64,000 nt of DNA, taken from NCBI GenBank assembly GCA_008711295.1, contig VUYV01000100.1, forward strand, positions 1,423,106 through 1,487,105, in the 5' to 3' direction. Shown piece after piece: positions 47,744 through 59,766 of this stretch; the first letter of the stretch is position 1; each line of letters starts with the position of its first letter. Source of the stretch: Anarhynchus alexandrinus (lineage: Eukaryota > Chordata > Aves > Charadriiformes > Charadriidae). The position numbers and the translations under genes are program-made. A model generated the notes under the pieces. That model saw only the letters and a program-made list of their open reading frames with translations, had not been told where the DNA came from and did no database searches.

Positions 47744-49429
47744 TCTCTAGATTGAACCGTGAACTCATAAAATGCTATTTAGAAGTTATCCAATAGGTTT
47801 ATCTCATGTAAATTCTAAAGTACTTAAGCACATAACATATCTACTGTTATATACATATATAATATTAGAAGCCAAGGTTTTCATGATTCAGTTTGGGATA
47901 CCATGATCTTGTGACTACACATACATTATCATAATTATTGATTCTTGACTCAACGATCAGTATGTTACACCATTGCAATGTAATTTAAATTCCCATACAC
48001 AGGAGGAGATTCAAGAAGGAAGATAATGGAGTGTAGAATATATGACATTAAATGCTCAGACATGGTATTTCAAACATGGATGTATTGTAAGCCCTTTACG
48101 CCTCATTTTTTAAAAATGTGACAAATACTTAGCCACAGCCATTTTCTTTGCATGAGAATTCAATTCTGTTGATTTGGGGTTATTAGAATGTGTGTTTATT
48201 CCAATGGTAATTATAATCTGCGAACTCCACTGACATTTGGGGATTTTGTTTTGCAGCTGCATGGATTCTACCAATTTTCTGAAGACAAATATTATTGTTG
48301 CTTCATAATTTACTTGAATTAATAAGGATTTTCCTATTACCTTAATGGAAACAGGATCAGGCCAAAGAGATCAGCCATTTTTAATATATTTTATGGGCCA
48401 CTCTGATACCACTGACACCTTTCTACATTCTGTGTCACAAGTTCTTTCTTATTATTATGGTCTGAGATGTTGATGTAACTATATTTGTCTCTTATTAAAT
48501 ACCCTGCTTTACTCTTATTGCTCTGGAGACAGAAACTTACTGCTTCTGATGGCACAATTATCTGCTGATTCAGCAAAGAGGACCAGAGCTAAATGAGTTC
48601 TGGGACATAATCTATCCTATACAACTCCAGTTCAAGTTAAATGTTTTAGTGGAAAATAGCAAGCTGGATGTTTACAGTGTGTGTGGTTTAATGCCTTATG
48701 TGAAAACAGGATATTATTCTAGTCTTTAACCAGTGCTAACTGTAAAGTAAATGTACTGTTACTCTCCTCACCTTTCACACTGTTCTTTGTTTATTTTTTC
48801 TCTCCAATTGCTTTTGTATTTGGAGAGTACAAATTCTTTATGTTGATTATCTGCAATTTGCTTCTATATTTGAGTCCAGAAGGCTTTTGTGAAAGATACC
48901 TCATTCAAATACACGTGTACAGCTAACTTGCAGAAGCAAAAGCAAAGACAAACTAACAATTCTGCAACTTTTAAGTTCTCAGACAAACTGATTCTGTCTC
49001 TACCATGCTCCTGTGTCTTACTGTTTAGGGTTTCTGAAATAACAGTTAAGTTCATTGTTTTGAAGAAGCTGTGTTGGCACAGCCTGTTTTCCTTCAAGAG
49101 CAGCTCAAATTTGGAGAAACCTCCTTGTATAAACAACATTCCAGATCTACTTTGTCCTAATGATACCTCAGTATTTGCTAAGAATACAGACAAAAGTTCA
49201 TTGGTCTAATTTGCTAAACCTGACTCTATTGCGGTAAACCATGTTCAATTTCATAATGGAGAGAGGGTGAGTGAGCCATGTTATTTTACCATGTGTGAAC
49301 AGCCACATAAAACCAGAGTTCAACTGTCACTGTTTTCCCTAAAAAAAATTTCCTTCCTGGCAAAATGCTGAAATCATCTGGATGCAATTCACAATCTAAG
49401 ACCTGTTGTGTGGAGCATTTTCTAATACC

Positions 49430-49456
49430 AAAAAAAAAAAAATATATAAAAAAAAA
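49430..49456 (+). repeat. A-rich run with TATATA interruption
   Basis: A13 followed by TATAT and about nine further A. It is a simple repeat. Confidence 0.85.
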
Positions 49457-52267
49457 GAGTAAACTTTCTCCTTCACTTTTGACCACCTTTGCAAATACTT
49501 CTTTGGAAGATAATTTCATCTGCTGCAGAAGTGTCTAGACAGCAAGTATATATAGAGAAAGTATAGGTGCTTCACCACAAGTTAAGAATTCTTATTTGTC
49601 CGTCTGTGATTTGTGAAGAAAACAGTAAGAAAAGATGTTAGGGTCACGTGGAGATGTGTTGAACTGAAGTCAACACAAGTTGCAATAGGTTATGGAAAGA
49701 TTAGTGGAAATAGGCATCTGGTTTTGCCTCTACCAACAGCATTTTGAGCATCCAGCTGAGAATTCTTAAGATATTATCTGCCTAAAAATGCAAGGGTATT
49801 AATTTTAAAAATAACACTTTGAAAGGCAAAATGATTGGGCAGACTTAAAAACTAGCAATCAGAAGCTCACTTCACTTATCATGAAACAAACATTATTCAT
49901 TATGCTTTTAAGTCGTCTTTCTTTTTGCTCAAAATAGCTTATGCTCATGGAATTCAGCTTTTATTAAAATCCAGCAGAGTTTTATCACTGATTTCAAAGC
50001 AGACAAAATTTCATCCCGGGATTCCAGTGGGATTAATTTCAGCATAAGGGACTATTCAGCTTGAATAGCAGCAAACGAATTTATTCATAGAATAAAATAA
50101 ACTCTTGGGTTTTAGTTTTCTTTGGCCATCCATAATGCTTTCTTGTGCTGTAAAGGTACAATTAGAGGTTGTCCAAGACCACATAGCACTTTAAAAAGCA
50201 GTCAGATAAAGGATGCCTTCAACAGGTACAGTGTGAGTTACAAGGGACAACATATGTCTTAATTCAAAAGTGAAGGAATTAAAACCCACATTGCTTTTGT
50301 ACAGTGAGTAGTTCGAGCTTTTCATTTTCTTGGCAAACTGCCTCTCCTTCTCTTTAACAGCATTAAATTCATGTGTTTATTTAAAATATCCATGTCTTCC
50401 ACAATTTAGAAATAACTCTCTCATTTATTTACCTAAACTGAGGCAGTAAAATTGATATACTTTATAGGGTTCTTTATTCTAACCTTCTTTTTCTCTGATT
50501 TAAGGCTACTGTGGCTTGGCTTTCAATTTTTGCGTCCTGCTATAAACTTACAGTCATCCTTTTCATCATCTCTTGGAATTGCTCCTCTTCTTTTCCAAAT
50601 TGAATATGGAGATTGTGAAAGGCACTAAACTGCTAATTGAGATTATCATGCAGTAGAACAGGTAAAGCAAAATCAGAGTAAAGGAAAGTTTTCACCAATA
50701 TTTGGAACCATTGACAATGTGCTTCAGACAAGATCTAGGTGGTACAGAACAGTTCAAGAGCTATTATCGTTATTGTCATTGGTCTTTCCTTTATAGTATT
50801 ATCAGCGATACCAAAAATGAAGTGTAATACTATTTGTGACACTGACTTTGAAAGGCGAAGGTTTATTTATATTGGATTCAGAACATCAGTCAAACTCACA
50901 AAACCTTAGATGATAAGACCTAGCTGATAATATCCAGCCCTTTATTACTTCTTCTAAAAGCTTGCACGTTTTGCCTCAGATGTGTATACGACCTGGTAAA
51001 CATTCCACCTTCTTTTTCTGTCTTCTCCTTTTTGTTCACTTAGATCTGTTACTTCATGTCTTAGATACACAAGAAATATTATGCTGCTTTTACAACTCAA
51101 AGAGGATCCATCTCATTGTCTTTCAATTGCCTTCTATTCTGTTTCAGATCCCAACAACATCAGTAGCAGGTTCTCATCTAAATTTCATTCATATGACATA
51201 TCATATCTTAAACAATCTAACTTTACAAATACCAACATTTGCACACTCACATCAGCCAGCTCAGGTAGAATTTCTTAGCTCTTTCCTTCCTTGTGTTCAT
51301 ACTTAAAATGAAGGCATAACATGAGACATCCATTAGGATATTTCAAAGCTCACTCCACTCAAAACAAGCTTATGTATTCTCTCACCAAGAAAAATATTAA
51401 AGATTGATCACTGAAATTTCCATAAGTATATAAATATCAAATGGGCAAAGTCATTCAAACCAGATTTGGATAAAATTTTGAATCACATTTGTTGATGCAC
51501 GGCCAAAAGTGAAAACACTATGCTGACCTTCTCCTTAGGAAAAAAAGCAACAGGAGATCAGTGTGATTTAGGGATGTTTAAAGATCGACCTCACCAAAAG
51601 GTTTTAGGGAGCATTTTCATCCCCCAATTGAATCTTTCAGAACAATTTGATCCTTACCTTTCAAAAAGAGTTTAAAATTCTTTACAAGTCCAAGGTCGGG
51701 ACAAATTCTCTTAAGGCTAACGAGGTGTGTTCATATCAGCTGCAAAATCTAGCCAAATAGTATTGATTGATGAACAGCAAAAAAATACCGTCTCTTAGGA
51801 CACCAGCATGAAGGTAGAAGTGTTTGTAGTTACGTGTTTTAGAAGAGTTAAATTCAGAAGTTGAAAGCAATAGGAAAAACAAAACAAATCATTTGGAGAA
51901 ATGTTTTAAATACAGAATGGAAAGGACAAGTGGAGCACCAGGATGTTTCACTTAGGTGCTCAAGAAGCCACAGTCTCGTTATTGACAAAACACACGTAAA
52001 GACATTGGCAAAGACTGCTTTGTTGCACTTTGTTTGTTTTATTTTTTGAAATAAAGGAAGGAAGAAAAGAAGTGATAATAACATCTCAGCTAGGTTAGAG
52101 CAGCGCACTAGACACACTGTATGTAGTCATAACACAGATACAGACAGACACAAACACACACAGAGTAACTGAAGGCAGGGAGAGCTGGCAACGGTTAATC
52201 AAGAAATGCATAGATTGGATGCTAGAGACTGTAGATAAGGTAAGCAATAAACAGCAGGAAAGATATG

Positions 52268-52591
52268 TATGAATAACCAATGCGGGGTAGGGTAAGACTA
52301 CAGAGCCAGGCTCTTCTCAATGTCATCCAGTGACACGACAAAAGGCGTGGGAGCACAGATGGAAATGCAGGAAATTCCACTTTTTTTTTTTTTTTTTTAG
52401 CTGTGAGAATAGTCAAATACTGGAACCAGTTGCATGGAGAGTTTTTGGAGTGTCTATCTGTGAGATATTTAAAGCTTGACTTGACGTAGCCATGAGCAAC
52501 CTGCTGTAGCTGACGCTGCTTTGAGTGGTGAAGTTGAATGAGAAGGTCTCAGGAGGCCCCTACCAACCTCAGCCTTTCTGTGATTCTGTAT
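52268..52591 (+). mobile_element. Diverged CR1 LINE fragment with internal T18
   Basis: Sense CR1 3' portion. Blocks in order: CCAGGCTCTTCTCAATGTCA near 52307, CCAGTGACACGACAAAAGGC, GAAATGCAGGAAATTCCAC, CTGTGAGAATAGTCAAATAC then TGGAACCAGTTGCATGGAGA ([12 protein letters not shown] region), GAGCAACCTGCTGTAGCTGA near 52493, and the tail CCTACCAACCTCAGCCTTTC TGTGATTCTGT. An 18-base T run (52381-52398) replaces part of the coding region where the consensus has a shorter T-rich stretch, so the run appears to have expanded within the element. The reading frame is lost. Confidence 0.85.
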
Positions 52592-55500
52592 GTGAGCAGA
52601 GTTAAAGTAATTTAAAAATTAGTTTTAAAATCACATAACAAACAAAAGATTCCTATGACTGGTTTGGCCACATACCATTTGGAAATAATAAAACTATTAT
52701 CAGTCCTAAATATTTATTGAATTATTCTGTATTTGAGAGGATGTATTAATGATAAATATTTTTTTTTCATAGCCTTACAGTAAAAAATGGTGCAAGTCTA
52801 CATTGGTTTATGTACTGATCTTGAATCAGTAAGTCTTCATAAATTCTATCCAAGAAGAACTTGGCTGTAATGATGATTTTCAGTTAATTTTGGAAGATTT
52901 GGAAAGATCCAGTCAAACAAGCAAAGCATAATGTTGTACCTCTACTTAAAATGTCCAAATGAGACAATCAAGTAATCATAGGGCTGTCTGCATGACATGG
53001 ATTTTAATTTAGTGTTTCAGTGACATCAATGATACCATTTTAGAAAAATCTAAAAGGATTTATATTTAACAGCTGGCCAGCCCATGTGATCCCGAGATAT
53101 AAATAATAGATTTTTGAGTAGAAGTGGAATGATTATGCTTATTCTTGTATCTTTTGACTCTTGTAGAGTTGTTACTATAACATGGGTCTTCTTTGGTGCT
53201 TATGATTGAAAAGAATGTTGACAAATCAGAGAGGGTTCAAAGAAGAGAATGTGTTTAATTATAGAATATCAAGAAAATGGTGACGTTCATGCAAAGTAAG
53301 AAATTGCATTGGGGATTTAGGATTTAAATGTGTTTTGATGAAAAAACATTTAATTATAGATTGTATATTTACATATTTAATTGTATATATTGTCTGGGAA
53401 TCCAGTCTTCAGCAGATGAAAGTTGAGATTGGGCTGTTAGCTTCTTATCTTTTTCCCCCATACTGAAGAAAATGAAACATTGGAATGACTTTCCAGGAAT
53501 TAAAACCAAAAATAAATCATTTTTATTTCATTCCTTCTAAAAGATACTTTTAAACTATCTCTTTGTTTTGTGCTATGTGGGAGACCAGGTTATATGATCA
53601 AAATAATCCAGCGTCATGTAGTTTAAAGATATCTGAGTTGGTTGTCTTCGAACTAAATCAGCTAGGTTGGGTCTGGAAAACAGCATAGCTGCAGCACCGT
53701 GGAACTCTACTGGGGCTGATTTAACCTTCTTTTTGGTAATATATTGACTACGTCTATATATATTAAACATATGCTCGTGAAACACAAACATAATTAGAAG
53801 AGAGGAAAAAATTGTGTCTGACTTACATAAAAGGGAAAGCAATCCAGTTTATCAAAGATTTTTGGAGAGAATTCATAGATGGAGTGGTGAAAATGGACAA
53901 AATGGATTCATCTCATGTCACGTGTTTCCATCAATGAGCCTACAAAAAATCTTCATAACACATTCATCAACTCAGTATAAGATTTTTATCAGCATGTTAT
54001 ATAGAATCTAAGAGCCACATTTTGCTAACACCGTTGGCTAGCTAAGAAATAAAAAAGTACATAACATGATAAAAACAAGAAAACAAACAGCACCTAAAAA
54101 AACCCTAAGCCACATATATATTTATATAAACATATAAAATGTGTGTATGTATTTATATTTGTATTTATGCATACATGTTTGTGTATAGTAGTGCCAGGAT
54201 AGTGTTAACTAAGATCATTAGGTTACGTTATTTACCACTCACAAGTATTCAGGCAACATCTGGATTCTTCAAATAATTGAATTCCAAAGTATAAATGAAT
54301 TAAAACAATAAGTCCTTCAAGTGTTCATTCTGAATGAACAATGACTTACATGTATGCATATTAATTGCTGCTATCTTACCCAAAAGCAACACCCTCATAC
54401 AATAGTTTTCTCTGCTTGGTCAAATATGATCTAATAAAATTTAGAGAAGGTACTGAATTGTGCAGTGCAGTACCAGTATGCGGTCTACAGATACAAGAAG
54501 CCAAACTGAAGACATCTGAATGGCATGTTGGCTGCCTCCTTTATACTCGTGAGCCAAGAGAGCTAGCATTCTTCTGTGTGTGTTGCAAGATAAGCAATCA
54601 CTAGTGTTCAGGGGTGTGCCTATGAATGCAGTCTAACACTAACAGGTTACAAAGTTAAGACTCATAATGAAAACTCAAGATGACAAATTTTTAAGTCCAT
54701 GGAATAGAAATTATTCAATTGCATTAACTTGCGAACACTTATAGATAATAAAGAATTTCTGGACCAGTTTGAATCAGCTGGTTCATCAATCATGGTCCTA
54801 CAAAATAAAAGTGATTAACTTAGTAAAGAAATAGCAATAAATATGTAACAAAATTTATTAAGAAGTACTAAATCCTTGATTTTAGTCTTTTGTGAAAAAG
54901 GTACTGATTAATTTTAGTGATGATATTTCCACATTTTAAAAGGTTCCTAGTGCCAAAAAAAAATTTTATATTTTAAAGTTCCAGAAAGTTTCGCTTGTGC
55001 TTATTTTCTGTGATTCACTACTGGAATCTATTGAAACTCAGTAGATGTGCAGTCAGAAGAATATGCAGTTATGAACAGACAGTGATATCTCCTTGAGCAA
55101 TAGAGCAGGTGCAGTAAAATACACCAAATACAAAGTACTATAATTAATTTAAAATAATTCAGTAGAACATCACAACAATTCAAAATAAATCCCCTTTTCA
55201 CACATCTTCACATACCTTTAAACAGCAAAACATTACAAAAGGAACATAAGGAGGGTTCAGGTTTTTGGAAGGTGGAGTGAATCAGTAAGAATATGTCTTA
55301 CAGCCATACAGATAAAATTGGTGATTTCAAAATTTTACACCTTCCATCAGAGCTAGCTCCTTTCTTTTCATTTAAAAATAAAATGAAAAGCAAAAGCTCA
55401 GCATTCCCAATGTGTTCACATGAGAATACTTACCAAGTGCTCTCAAATCTTTTTCCACTAAAAATATTCAACAAATCTGTGATTTAGTTTGCTATATTTT

Positions 55501-57796
55501 GTTTTCTCTGATTCTGCAGAGATTAATGAACTCTATCTGACCTGCTGATGTTAGATGGGTTGTAAGTAATAATTTATTCAACTCATTTTGTCTCATTTTT
55601 TGTTGATTTGATTTTTGTTTGGCTGTGATTTGATTTATTTATTTTTTACCATTCAAAAAAGTATTTCCTGGATTGGATTAATGAATTGTTCTTTGGAAGT
55701 TGCTAAATGATGAGATATTAATTACAGGCATTTAATATTAAAATTATGATAATAGCACAGTAAGATGTATAGTATTATCTCTTGGTCTTTGTTAAATGAG
55801 TAGGACTACTGGAGCCAGGTTGTTGAAAAATACTTGTGCTGATGATGATCAGAATTAATCCAAATTTATTTTCTTTTATTATTCTGCAGCTTTCATTCCA
55901 AATATATATTTCCCAAAATATTCCAAGCAACAGATTCATTTTTTGGAATATTCATAGGTAAAGGAAATTACTAAGGACTTAAAGGATTATTTTTTTTTGA
56001 GGGATATTTTTCAAATTAGTTGTTCTTCCAAAAGGAAGAACCAGCACTTGACAAGTTCTTTTTGTCTGACTTCCTAAATCTTAAAAAAAAACCCTAACCA
56101 GCTCAAGTGGCAACTGATCCAGTACCTTCCTTTGCATTTGCAAACGTTTATTCAAGGCACTTCTAATGTTAACATACTACGAGCGGCTGAGCATCAAAGA
56201 CAGTGGCTACTAAGCTTATATATATGTGGTAGGTTTTCAGAGATGCCTATGTTCTTAGGACTGTTCCTTCTGTAAACAGCCCTAATGTCTTTGTGCTTTA
56301 ACAGGATAATGTTCCCCTCTTTCACAATGGAATGTGAAGGTTGTCAGGGTAAACTCAGTCTAAAGAGATCTGCACCTTTATTTATTTGATATAACATGAG
56401 AATGAGAAGGTGAACAAATGCCAGAAGATTTGTAGATCCTTAATGCCATTATAAATAGCAGCCTATTTACCAAGGGTGTTGCCAAACATTTTTCTTGCTA
56501 TTATAAATATTCATACATCTAGTGGAAAGACTAGGTGTACACCAGGAAACAATTAGGAAGTGGGGATGTCATAATTTTGTTTTGGGTGACTTATCTTAAC
56601 ACATTTGTAATGTGATCAGTGGATGCCTGAAGTCCACAGACGATTTCTAAGAGGAATTTTAGAAACCAGTTTAAACCAGTTAAGTTCAGCTATTTCCTAT
56701 GTCAGACTACTTAAGTGAAGTTGCTGGTCTGTCCTTGCCTCCACTGAAAAATTGTTGTGGGATTTACCATCAGTTCAAAATGCTGAGTTAGATTAATTAG
56801 TTAAACATTTTAAAAGAATTTTGATGTTTAAATATTAGTTGTTATAATGCATTTGACATCCAGCGAGGAACAGAGAACACCACATTCACTAGAAAGTATG
56901 CTGGGAGTATTCGGCACCTCAAAAAGGGATCTAAAACTTGATGGTGAGCAAGAAGCTGTTTAAAAATATAAGAATAGTGTGAAGACAAAAGTACACCTGA
57001 AACGCTCTTTCTGTGAGAAGCTTAAGTTTGCCCGGACATCCTATTTGAGATTCAGAATTCTCTCCTAAAGGTAAAGATCTATCTCCATTTTAAAAGAATG
57101 AAGCAAAGTTCATTCCTGTTTCTTAAAATACGATTCCAGAAAGACAGTGAGTTGGTAGCAGCACATATTTCTTGCAGTGATTGCTGAATATACAGCAATA
57201 ACAACAGCAAAGAGATCTAGGAATAGGCATGAAAATGCAGGACTTCATCATGATAAATGATCAGCAGTTTGCAGAGTGTCTCCCATTTCCCTGTTTTGTC
57301 ATTCTTCAGGTTGAAATTGCATCAGGCTTTTGAACTTCGGAGAATTTCTTCAAACACCTCAAACTAGTTCACTAAGATGTGTGCAGAAGCACCAGCAGTC
57401 AGCTCGGTCATTTTAAGGGGAAATATGAGATACCATTGTTACTTTATGTAGAGCCTGATGCTAAGAGTGTGTATGTTAAGATCCACCAGATTACAGAATC
57501 TCAAGTGGAGCTGTGCCTAATCAGGCTGAGCCTTCATCAGGCCGAGCCAGTATTTAAGTGCAATTTGCTCAGGCTGTCAAATCGGAAGCATTTCCATGCA
57601 TGCTGAAATACAAAGCAATGAACACCTTGGGAACTTACAGTACAAAGCCTATGGCATTCAACTGCTTTCCAAGAGTAAATGTATACCAAACAGGGCTCTT
57701 TATCAAGATGGCACCTAAAATTCACAGTTCTACTTAAGTTCTTTGGATGTCACTCCTTGTAAAAGAGCAGGCCCACAAGTGATGAGCTTTCTTTTC
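52592..57796. other. Gene-free sequence
   Basis: About 5.2 kb with no supported gene or transposon. It contains an AT/TG-rich low-complexity stretch at 54111-54188. ORFs are at most about 90 codons with no domain. Confidence 0.45.
54111..54188. repeat. AT/TG-rich low-complexity stretch
   Basis: Alternating purine-pyrimidine blocks (CACATATATATTTATATAAA, ATGTGTGTATGTATTTATAT, ATGCATACATGTTTGTGTAT). It is a degenerate microsatellite with easily unwound composition. Confidence 0.75.
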
Positions 57797-58446
57797 ACCA
57801 GCCATATCCTGGGCTGTGCCAACCATATCCTGGGCTGCATCAAAAGAAGTGTGGGCAGCAGGTCAAAGGAGGTGATTCGGCCCCTCTACTCCACTCTCAG
57901 GAGACCCTGCCTGGAGTACTGCATGCAGCTCTGGAGTCCCCAACATAAGAAGGACATGGACCTGCTGGAGCGTGTCCAGAGGAGAGCCACGAGGATGTTC
58001 CGAGGGCTGGAGCACCTCTCCTGTGAGGAGAGGCTGAAAGAGTTGGGGCTGTTCAGCCTGGAGAAGAGAAGGCTCCGGGGAGATCTTATTGTGGCCTTCC
58101 AGTCCCTAAAGGGGGCCTACAGGAGACCTGGGGAAGGACTTTTTACGAGGGCATGTAGTGACAGGACGAGGGGGAATGGCTTCAAACTGGAAGAGGGCAG
58201 GTTTAGATTGAACATTAGGAAGAAGTTTTTCACTTTGAGGGTGGTAAGGCACTGGAACAGGTTGCCCAGAGAGGTTGTTGAGGCCCCATCCCTGGAGGTG
58301 TTCTAGGCCAGGCTGGACGTGGCCTTGGGCAACCTGGTCTAGTGGGAGGTGTCCCTGCCTATGGCAGGGGGGTTGGAACTCGATGATCTTCAAGGTCCTT
58401 TCCAACCTAAACCATTCTATGATTCTATGATTCTATGATTCTTTTC
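57797..58446 (+). mobile_element. CR1 LINE fragment of about 650 bp, 3' end
   Basis: Sense orientation. It begins in the ORF2 C-terminal part at ATATCCTGGGCTGCATCAAA and ends in three clean octamer repeats ATTCTATG near 58413-58440. The octamer TTCTTTTC flanks both ends (57789-57796 and 58439-58446), a candidate target duplication. Right at the 5' junction CATATCCTGGGCTG occurs twice, 21 bp apart (57803 and 57824). The tail and coding part closely match the inverted copy at 38783-39263 and the short tail at 25250, so all three belong to one subfamily. Confidence 0.94.
57819..58342 (+). pseudogene. CR1 ORF2 C-terminal remnant with one stop
   Basis: ORF2 tail, about 174 codons. It reads [39 protein letters not shown], then [57 protein letters not shown] and [24 protein letters not shown] at 58304-58306 replaces the Lys of the usual EVFKARLD; after it the frame continues [11 protein letters not shown] to the natural stop at 58340-58342. 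A single nonsense change in an otherwise open frame indicates a fairly young copy. It has no RT or endonuclease domain. The ATG-initiated ORF also includes upstream host sequence from 57743. Confidence 0.9.
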
Positions 58447-59539
58447 TGAGTTCCCAGCATGCTTATGCTCTGTAAGCCAAAGAGCCAAACTTTTCTTCAT
58501 GAACCATCCTATCTTTGGCCTCTTGTGATTTATGGGTAGAATTTCTGAAGCAGACCAATGCAATTTTTTTTTCCCCCAGTTGCAATACATGTAGCGTATC
58601 TTATGTAATCGGAGAGTAAAGAGAGAAGTGCTGGGATTAACGTAGTAATTTCCTGCACTGAACTGAAACCTTGCTAATCAATTTTAAGTAACCAGCTAAT
58701 GCATTTATGTAATAAACTAATCAATCTCAAATGCACATTTTGCCATTTGGATTGAATTTAATACCCCAGCATGCAATTAAGTGACATTATTGACAATGGT
58801 TTGAACATGTAATTGGTGATTTGATATTACAATTGGTATTCTGTGCCTGAGAACAATTTTCTAATAAATTCAGTACCATTAATTTATTCCTTCATATTAT
58901 TCTGCAGGATATATAGAATATAAAATACTAACTAGCTCGGAAAAGATGAATTCCTGAGGTTTTAACCACCAAATTCCTGACTTAGTTTCTCTTTCCAAAG
59001 ATTTTGTAAAAAAAAAAACAACAAACCACCACTTCAAAAAATGCTATCAGTATCTCTTCTACTATAAATAAAAGGACTAGAAATATTTTGCAGTACATCC
59101 AACTGAAATAAAAGTATTTGGGCTGAGTCCATATACTTTTTACAGACATTTTGTGTTATGTTAAATGGCTACACAATTATGTACTTAACTCCTGTAAGTT
59201 TTCACAAAAAGCATGATACTAGCACTATTGCAATAGAGATAAATGTGTGTCACTTAATAAAGAAACTGTTGATATTTAGAGAACGCTGTCAGGAGTTTGG
59301 GCTACCAAGCCTTTAACTAGCAGATTCATTCATTTATTTGGGTACTGAGCTTTTCCGGGTGAAATTTCACACATTCAGAAACCTCTCGGATAGAAAAGCT
59401 CTGCTTCACCCAGTGAGGGCCAATATATCAGCAGCACAATCTATCTGCTAGACACGAAGATCTGTCTGCATCATGGCAAAACTGGATGCTGTGATTGGTA
59501 ACCTATCTGTGCTAGTTGGGCATCTGTTCTAGCCATTAA
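58447..59539. other. Gene-free sequence with an AT-rich conserved-looking patch
   Basis: No gene was supported. The patch at about 58600-58870 lacks transposon features and carries many TAAT/ATTA homeodomain-like cores, CTAATCAAT-type sites and a CAATTAAGTGACATTATTGA stretch. Its texture resembles deeply conserved vertebrate enhancers, but that is an inference. Confidence 0.35.
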
Positions 59540-59766
59540 TAATCCCAATTATGGCAGTTACAAAACTTTCCTTGACAGCTTATTCTATTGTTTAACTATT
59601 CTTTCAGCAGTAAATCTTTTGTCCTAATATTTAGCCTACATTTTTCCCACTGAAGCTTGAGGCAATTATTTCTTGTTCTGTCTTCCTTGACGATGAAGCA
59701 TAATTAATCTTTCTCCTTTATAGCATCCTTTTATGTTCTTGCAGTCTTTACCAAAGTACTGTTATA
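59540..59766 (-). mobile_element. Ancient CR1-clade LINE fragment (antisense)
   Basis: The plus strand reads TTCCTTGACAGCTTATTCTA then TTGTTTAACTATTCTTTCAG, GTCCTAATATTTAGCCTACA, TTGAGGCAATTATTTCTTGT near 59658, TCTGTCTTCC, and CTCCTTTATAGCATCCTTTT near 59713 with ATGTTCTTGCAG. This order matches the complement of the ORF2 C-terminal region of old CR1 copies (the region encoding ...RNKKLGLNLQ...-type and GLxxYxK-like segments). It is heavily decayed and the ends are approximate. Confidence 0.68.

Larger units (their letters stand above)
46989..52267. other. Gene-free sequence
   Basis: About 5.3 kb without a supported gene. It holds a TTTA microsatellite (47711-47743), an A-rich run (49430-49456), a 12-bp perfect palindrome TAGTCATGACTA near 47383, and a CA/GA-rich patch near 52130-52162. 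Confidence 0.45.
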
